From Urinicoccus sp. (GTDB lineage: Bacteria; Bacillota; Clostridia; Tissierellales; Peptoniphilaceae), in contig JASBZN010000030.1 of NCBI GenBank assembly GCA_029983435.1, positions 1-10,062 on the forward strand: a stretch of 10,062 bases of DNA, read 5' to 3'. The notes beneath the pieces were generated by a model. The model was not told the DNA's origin. It made no database searches and was given only the letters and a program-made list of their open reading frames with translations. The position numbers were made by a program, and so were the translations under genes. Below, piece by piece: positions 6,442-10,062 of the stretch. Position 1 is the stretch's first letter, and each line of letters opens with the position of its first letter.

Positions 6442-7178
6442 TGAAGAGAAACCTTGCCTTAGAAGTGGCCTATGACGGAACCAACTACCATGGCTATCAA
6501 GACCAACCAGGCCTAATTACAGTAGAAGGAACGTTGAAAAGAGCCTTGGAAGCTACTTTTTTACAGGAAATTCAAATAAATTCAGCCGGTCGGACCGACA
6601 AGGGAGTCCATAGCCTAGGGCAGGTGGTAAATTTTGAAGTATCCACTACCATTGACTTGGGAAATTTACCCCGAGTCATTAACTACCACTTGCCAGCAGA
6701 TGTCTCTGTGTTATCTGCCAAAGAGGTAGAGGAAGACTTTCATGCCCGATTTTCTGCTAAAGCCAAACTTTACCGCTATGTCATCTACAACGGCCGCTAC
6801 CGTAATCCCATTTACCATCATCGAGCCTGCTTTGTCCATTTTCACCTAGATGAAAAAAAGATGGAAGAGGCCCTAAAAGATTTGCCAGGTCTAAGAGATT
6901 TTGGGGTTTTTATGGGACGACATGCTGTGGTGAAAGATACCTACAGGAACCTCTACCGAGTGGATATCAAACGAAAAAAAGATTTAATTATTATTCATTT
7001 TTATGGAAAAAGTTTTTTAAAGAATATGATTCGGCGGATTATGGGAACCACCATAGAAATCGGCCGGGGACTGAAAAGTCCCGACACCTTGAAAAAAGCC
7101 CTAGAAAGTCAAGACAAGACTTACCTAGGGCCTACAGCACCTGCAGAAGGTTTGTACTTGATGCGAGTGGACTATTAA
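6441..7178 (+). CDS. truA: tRNA pseudouridine(38-40) synthase TruA
   Basis: TruA isomerises uridines 38-40 in the anticodon stem of many tRNAs. The 245-residue protein has the N-terminal LEVAYDGTNYHGYQDQP segment, the catalytic Asp53 in SAGRTDKGVHSLGQ, the RFSAKAKLYRYVI segment (104-116) and the C-terminal GPTAPAEGLYLMRV. Length is normal. The central part is somewhat divergent: GLRDFGVFMGRHAVVKD replaces the commoner GTHDFxxF type sequence, and GKSFLKNMIRR replaces the usual GNGFLYNMVR. It may therefore be a TruA2-like paralog. Its ATG overlaps the ecfT stop by one base with no independent ribosome binding site, so translation is coupled. The ecfA1-ecfA2-ecfT-truA order is widespread in Bacillota, although rplM-rpsI do not follow here. 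Confidence 0.94.
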   Translation: MKRNLALEVAYDGTNYHGYQDQPGLITVEGTLKRALEATFLQEIQINSAGRTDKGVHSLGQVVNFEVSTTIDLGNLPRVINYHLPADVSVLSAKEVEEDFHARFSAKAKLYRYVIYNGRYRNPIYHHRACFVHFHLDEKKMEEALKDLPGLRDFGVFMGRHAVVKDTYRNLYRVDIKRKKDLIIIHFYGKSFLKNMIRRIMGTTIEIGRGLKSPDTLKKALESQDKTYLGPTAPAEGLYLMRVDY

Positions 7179-7200
7179 GACCCTTTGAGGGTCTTTTTTT
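7177..7200 (+). terminator. Intrinsic terminator after truA
   Basis: AAGACCCT (7177-7184) and AGGGTCTT (7188-7195) form a perfect stem followed by a T run to 7200. The stem overlaps the truA stop codon and ends the ecf-truA operon. Confidence 0.9.
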
Positions 7201-7240
7201 GTGAGAAAGTAACAGAAAGGTTACAATATAGCCATTTTTA

Positions 7241-7269
7241 TCGACAAGGCGAAAAAAACAAGGTATAAT
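7241..7269 (+). promoter_or_regulatory. Sigma-A promoter of the DUF4153 gene
   Basis: TCGACA (7241-7246) and TATAAT (7264-7269) are separated by 17 nt, one mismatch from consensus. The ribosome binding site AAAGGAGG (7281-7288) follows 5 nt before the ATG, leaving a very short leader. Confidence 0.8.
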
Positions 7270-7293
7270 AAAGAAACAGAAAAGGAGGTAGCT

Positions 7294-9066
7294 ATGCGTA
7301 TATTTGAATCTTTTAAAAACAACATAAAAAATACCAGGGTTAGTTTTCAACAATTCCCCCTCCCGATGATCTGTGTCTTTCTCTATGCAGTGAGTATGAT
7401 TTATAGTAACCATACTGGAGAGCCTCATACCATTTTTAATGTAGGATCTTCTTCTATTTTTTCCCTAGTGATGGTTTTGGGATTTTTCTTATTTCTAGCT
7501 GGGAACTTATTAAATGACAGCTATGAATCCAGTTGGATAAAAAATTATGATAGTTTTAAAATTGTTGTCTATCTTATTGTAGTAATTATCTTAGTTAGTA
7601 TGTACCTTACCCTAAAACCAGCAATTGGAACGTCTTCTGTTAACTCGGTCTTCTACATTTACTGGGGAGTTCTTTTAGCGGCAATTACTGCCTGTACCTT
7701 TGTGGGACGTCTCCATACGGCAGACCATTTTGAACGCTATGTAGGAAAGATTTTTCAAAGTGAACTCATCGCTCTTTTTTACTCCCTTGTCCTATATGGA
7801 GGATGTTCTGCAGTTTTATTCGCCCTTGTCCACCTCTTTAGTTTAGATTTAAATAGTGAAATTTATTTAGACATTTTAATTCTCATTTTTGGACCCTTCC
7901 AAGCGGGAGTTTTTTTGGCAGGATTCCCAAGAAAAATAGGAGAAGAAGTAGGATCTTTAGGGGGAATTTTTCGAGGCTTAGTTCAAAAAATATTGACGCC
8001 CCTTTTATTAATCTATACTGTCATCTTGTATCTTTACTTTATTAAGATGTTTGTAACGGGGGAAATCCCCTCTAATATCATTCGCAATCTCTTTATTTGG
8101 TACGGGATTGTTTCTGTGGTAGTTCTTTTTTTCCACTCCTCTTACCGGGAAGATGAGGGGAGCAGGAAGTTTTTAGGCATCTATCCGGCTTTGGTTATTC
8201 CAACTATTGTGGTTTACTTCTACGCCTTGATTTTAAGAGTTAAAGACTTGGGAATTACAGAATCTAGGTATTTAGGTTTGGCCTTTGGTGCCTATGTCTT
8301 TATTTGTCTCATCTACTTTATTTGGAGAAGGGGACAGGATAACCGGGTTCTTCCTGTTATTCTAGTGATTCTTCTCTTGTTAGGTAGTTTTGGTCCTCAA
8401 GGCATGGTAGCTACGAGTCGTCGGAGTCAAGAAAAAAGGCTGGAAAGTTATCTCCTTAAAAATGACATGTTAAAAGATGGAAAAATTGTTGCGAAGTCCA
8501 ACATCAAGGACGAAGATAAGGCGGAAATTGCTTCCATCGCCCGTTATCTTCTCTCTTCCTACGAAACGAAGGATTTAAAATATTTTCCGAAAGATTTTAC
8601 CATGGCTTCTTTTGAAGATGTTTTTGGCTTTAAACAAGGAATCAATGTAGATGGGCCTTCAGATACCAATAATGCAGGTTTTAACTACTATGCTTTTGAT
8701 CAACAGGAATTTTTAGATATTAACGGTTATGACCAGTACTACTTTTTGACCTATAGTGGTCCTGACCAAGAAAAAGAACGAGACTTCCGCTACTTTGTTG
8801 TAAAAGACGACAATGGAGCCTTGGTTATTGACAAGAAAGATGGCAATAAGACGAGAGAATTTATTCGACTTTCTTGGGAAGAAATCTTAAAAAAAGGTCA
8901 AGTGCTTCTAACGCCAGGTTCTGTTCCTAATATCAATGAATTTTCCTTTGAGGGAAAGTCTCTGGGGCAGCGGTATCGCTTAGTAGTTTCTAGTCTTTCT
9001 ACAGATGCTCTACAGGAAAATATTTATATTGAAATGATTCTTTTAGTCGACACCCAAGACAATTAA
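7294..9066 (+). CDS. DUF4153 domain-containing polytopic membrane protein
   Basis: The 590-residue protein has two parts. Residues 1-375 contain about eleven hydrophobic helices, near 21-38, 53-73, 88-107, 116-137, 157-183, 189-211, 231-254, 262-281, 295-315, 326-344 and 352-371. Residues 376-590 form a charged, soluble C-terminal domain. The pattern ITESRYLGLAFG, then a helix ending GSFGPQGMVATSRRSQEKRLESYL, is what I recognise as the DUF4153 family, whose biochemical role is unknown. No catalytic motif stands out. It has its own near-consensus promoter and AAAGGAGG site, sits alone between two terminators, and is therefore probably monocistronic. Transport, envelope or sensing roles are all possible; neighbours give no firm clue. 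Confidence 0.85.
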   Translation: MRIFESFKNNIKNTRVSFQQFPLPMICVFLYAVSMIYSNHTGEPHTIFNVGSSSIFSLVMVLGFFLFLAGNLLNDSYESSWIKNYDSFKIVVYLIVVIILVSMYLTLKPAIGTSSVNSVFYIYWGVLLAAITACTFVGRLHTADHFERYVGKIFQSELIALFYSLVLYGGCSAVLFALVHLFSLDLNSEIYLDILILIFGPFQAGVFLAGFPRKIGEEVGSLGGIFRGLVQKILTPLLLIYTVILYLYFIKMFVTGEIPSNIIRNLFIWYGIVSVVVLFFHSSYREDEGSRKFLGIYPALVIPTIVVYFYALILRVKDLGITESRYLGLAFGAYVFICLIYFIWRRGQDNRVLPVILVILLLLGSFGPQGMVATSRRSQEKRLESYLLKNDMLKDGKIVAKSNIKDEDKAEIASIARYLLSSYETKDLKYFPKDFTMASFEDVFGFKQGINVDGPSDTNNAGFNYYAFDQQEFLDINGYDQYYFLTYSGPDQEKERDFRYFVVKDDNGALVIDKKDGNKTREFIRLSWEEILKKGQVLLTPGSVPNINEFSFEGKSLGQRYRLVVSSLSTDALQENIYIEMILLVDTQDN

Positions 9067-9072
9067 ATTAAA

Positions 9073-9098
9073 AAAAGGACCTCCTAGGAGGTCCTTTT
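9073..9098. terminator. Bidirectional palindromic terminator between convergent genes
   Basis: AAAAGGACCTCCT followed by AGGAGGTCCTTTT is a perfect 26-bp palindrome, giving a GC-rich stem with an A run on one side and a T run on the other. It lies between the DUF4153 stop (9066) and the EamA stop (9114), so it should terminate both convergent transcripts. Confidence 0.9.
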
Positions 9099-9113
9099 AA
9101 AATGGTCAAAAGA

Positions 9114-9995
9114 TTAGAGAGGGGATTCTTTTCCTTTCAGGCTGGTTACGAGAAAGACAACAAAAATCATTAAGATTGCACCAACCCATTGGATCCAAGT
9201 GAGTTTTTCCCCTAAAAAGGCCATGGCCAAAAGGGTGGAAACTAAAGCTTCAAAGTTGGCAATAAGACTGGCCTTGGTAGAACCTAAAATCCGAACACCG
9301 CTATTATAGGTTAAGATGGCCAAAGCGGTAGAGACAATCCCTAAAAGCATAAGAGATCGACCTTGGTAGGAGCTAATGGGCAGAAGCGCTTCTTTTCTTA
9401 CTAGGCAGATACAGGTTAAAACCAGGCCTGTAAAGAGGATGATGTAAAAAGTGCTTACAACAGAGGAAAGGGACTTAAGGTCCTTGTGGTCCAACAACAT
9501 GGTGTAGATGGCGTAAAGAAAACCTCCGAGAAGGGAGATACTAACACCTATAAGGTTGACATTGGCTCCAGGGCTTCGAGTTAGAACAAAGAGGGCAAGG
9601 ACACTGAGGATAAGGCAGAGGATTTTTTTCCCTGTCAGGGGTTCGTGGAAAAAGAGAAAGTTTAAAAGAGTGACGATGACGGGGTAAAGGGCAAAGACAA
9701 AAGCCACAATAGAGGCATCTGTAAATTTTAAGCCCCCAAAATAGCAAATGGAAAAAGCCGAGTAAAAGCCCCCTCCAATGGCAAACAGGAGCAGGGCTTG
9801 TTTTTTTGTAATTTTAAACGATTGTTTAGAAAAAAGAAGGTATAAAAACAAGACCAGACTTGCAAAATAAAAACGAAAGGTGAGAGTCGATAAAACGCTG
9901 TAACCTGTTTCATAAATCCCCTTGGCTAAAACCCCCATGGAGCCAAAGCCTAAAGTGGATAAGATAACATAAATTTCTCCTCGAAAAGATTTCAT
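9114..9995 (-). CDS. EamA/DMT-superfamily transporter
   Basis: This is a member of the drug/metabolite transporter superfamily, which exports or imports small metabolites through the cytoplasmic membrane. The 293-residue protein has about ten hydrophobic helices arranged as two EamA repeats. The first repeat ends near residues 100-140 (FALYPVIVTLLNFLFFHEPLTGKK) and the second near 245-285 (ANFEALVSTLLAMAFLGEKLTWIQW); the paired HEPL and GEKL helix ends are the usual family mark. Length is normal. On the - strand, AAAGGAGGTCC lies just upstream of the ATG (about 10001-10011 in + coordinates). The gene is convergent with the DUF4153 gene. Substrate cannot be told from sequence; amino acids or related metabolites are common in the family. 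Confidence 0.9.
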   Translation of the reverse strand: MKSFRGEIYVILSTLGFGSMGVLAKGIYETGYSVLSTLTFRFYFASLVLFLYLLFSKQSFKITKKQALLLFAIGGGFYSAFSICYFGGLKFTDASIVAFVFALYPVIVTLLNFLFFHEPLTGKKILCLILSVLALFVLTRSPGANVNLIGVSISLLGGFLYAIYTMLLDHKDLKSLSSVVSTFYIILFTGLVLTCICLVRKEALLPISSYQGRSLMLLGIVSTALAILTYNSGVRILGSTKASLIANFEALVSTLLAMAFLGEKLTWIQWVGAILMIFVVFLVTSLKGKESPL

Positions 9996-10023
9996 CCTGG
10001 ACCTCCTTTAATAAGTCTCTTTT

Positions 10024-10029
10024 ATTATA
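10024..10029 (-). promoter_or_regulatory. -10 element of the EamA gene promoter
   Basis: On the - strand this reads TATAAT, a perfect -10 box 28 nt before the ATG. The -35 region 16-18 nt further upstream reads only TATTCAA, a weak match, so the promoter may be moderate or activator dependent. Confidence 0.55.
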
Positions 10030-10062
10030 GAGCAAAAAAGAAGCTTTGAATAGGAGGGGAGG

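Noticed and set aside
5961..6475. Overlapping open frames within ecfT on both strands
   Set aside because: Basic or low-complexity translations with no recognisable domain; the real EcfT frame explains the region.

Overview
The window looks like chromosomal DNA from a low-to-moderate GC Gram-positive bacterium (Bacillota, most likely an anaerobic Clostridia/Tissierellia-type lineage). The reasons are strong AGGAGG-type ribosome binding sites, a canonical T-box leader, an upp-tagO-mnaA style gene order, a TrpP-family transporter, an ecfA1-ecfA2-ecfT-truA block and many intrinsic terminators. The lineage is inferred from gene content only; I see no phage, transposon, CRISPR or tRNA/rRNA genes.

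Region 1 (1-2981, + strand) is a cell-envelope/nucleotide operon. It holds the 3' half of upp (uracil phosphoribosyltransferase), a complete WecA/TagO-type polyprenyl-phosphate GlcNAc-1-phosphate transferase, a WecB/MnaA-type UDP-GlcNAc 2-epimerase and a GtrA-family membrane protein. Together they suggest lipid-linked sugar assembly for a surface glycopolymer. Both upp and wecB are interrupted by a single in-frame TAA, while the sequence after each stop still encodes the conserved remainder of the protein. This is the most unusual thing in the window.

Region 2 (2993-3874, + strand) is a self-contained tryptophan-uptake unit: a consensus sigma-A promoter, a T-box riboswitch, trpP and a strong terminator. 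The T-box has a UGG (Trp) specifier, and its UGGC bulge matches the G discriminator expected on tRNA-Trp. A small hairpin may also hide the trpP ribosome binding site.

Region 3 (3973-7200, + strand) is a tightly overlapping operon, ecfA1-ecfA2-ecfT-truA, ending in a terminator. It encodes the complete ATPase/transmembrane energizing module of an ECF transporter plus a tRNA pseudouridine synthase. TrpP is a probable substrate-binding (S) component for this module, but it is transcribed separately under Trp control.

Region 4 (7201-10062) holds a DUF4153 polytopic membrane protein with its own near-consensus promoter (+ strand). A convergent EamA/DMT-family transporter lies on the - strand, and the two share a perfect 26-bp palindromic bidirectional terminator. 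The window ends in the promoter region of the EamA gene, possibly just before another gene.
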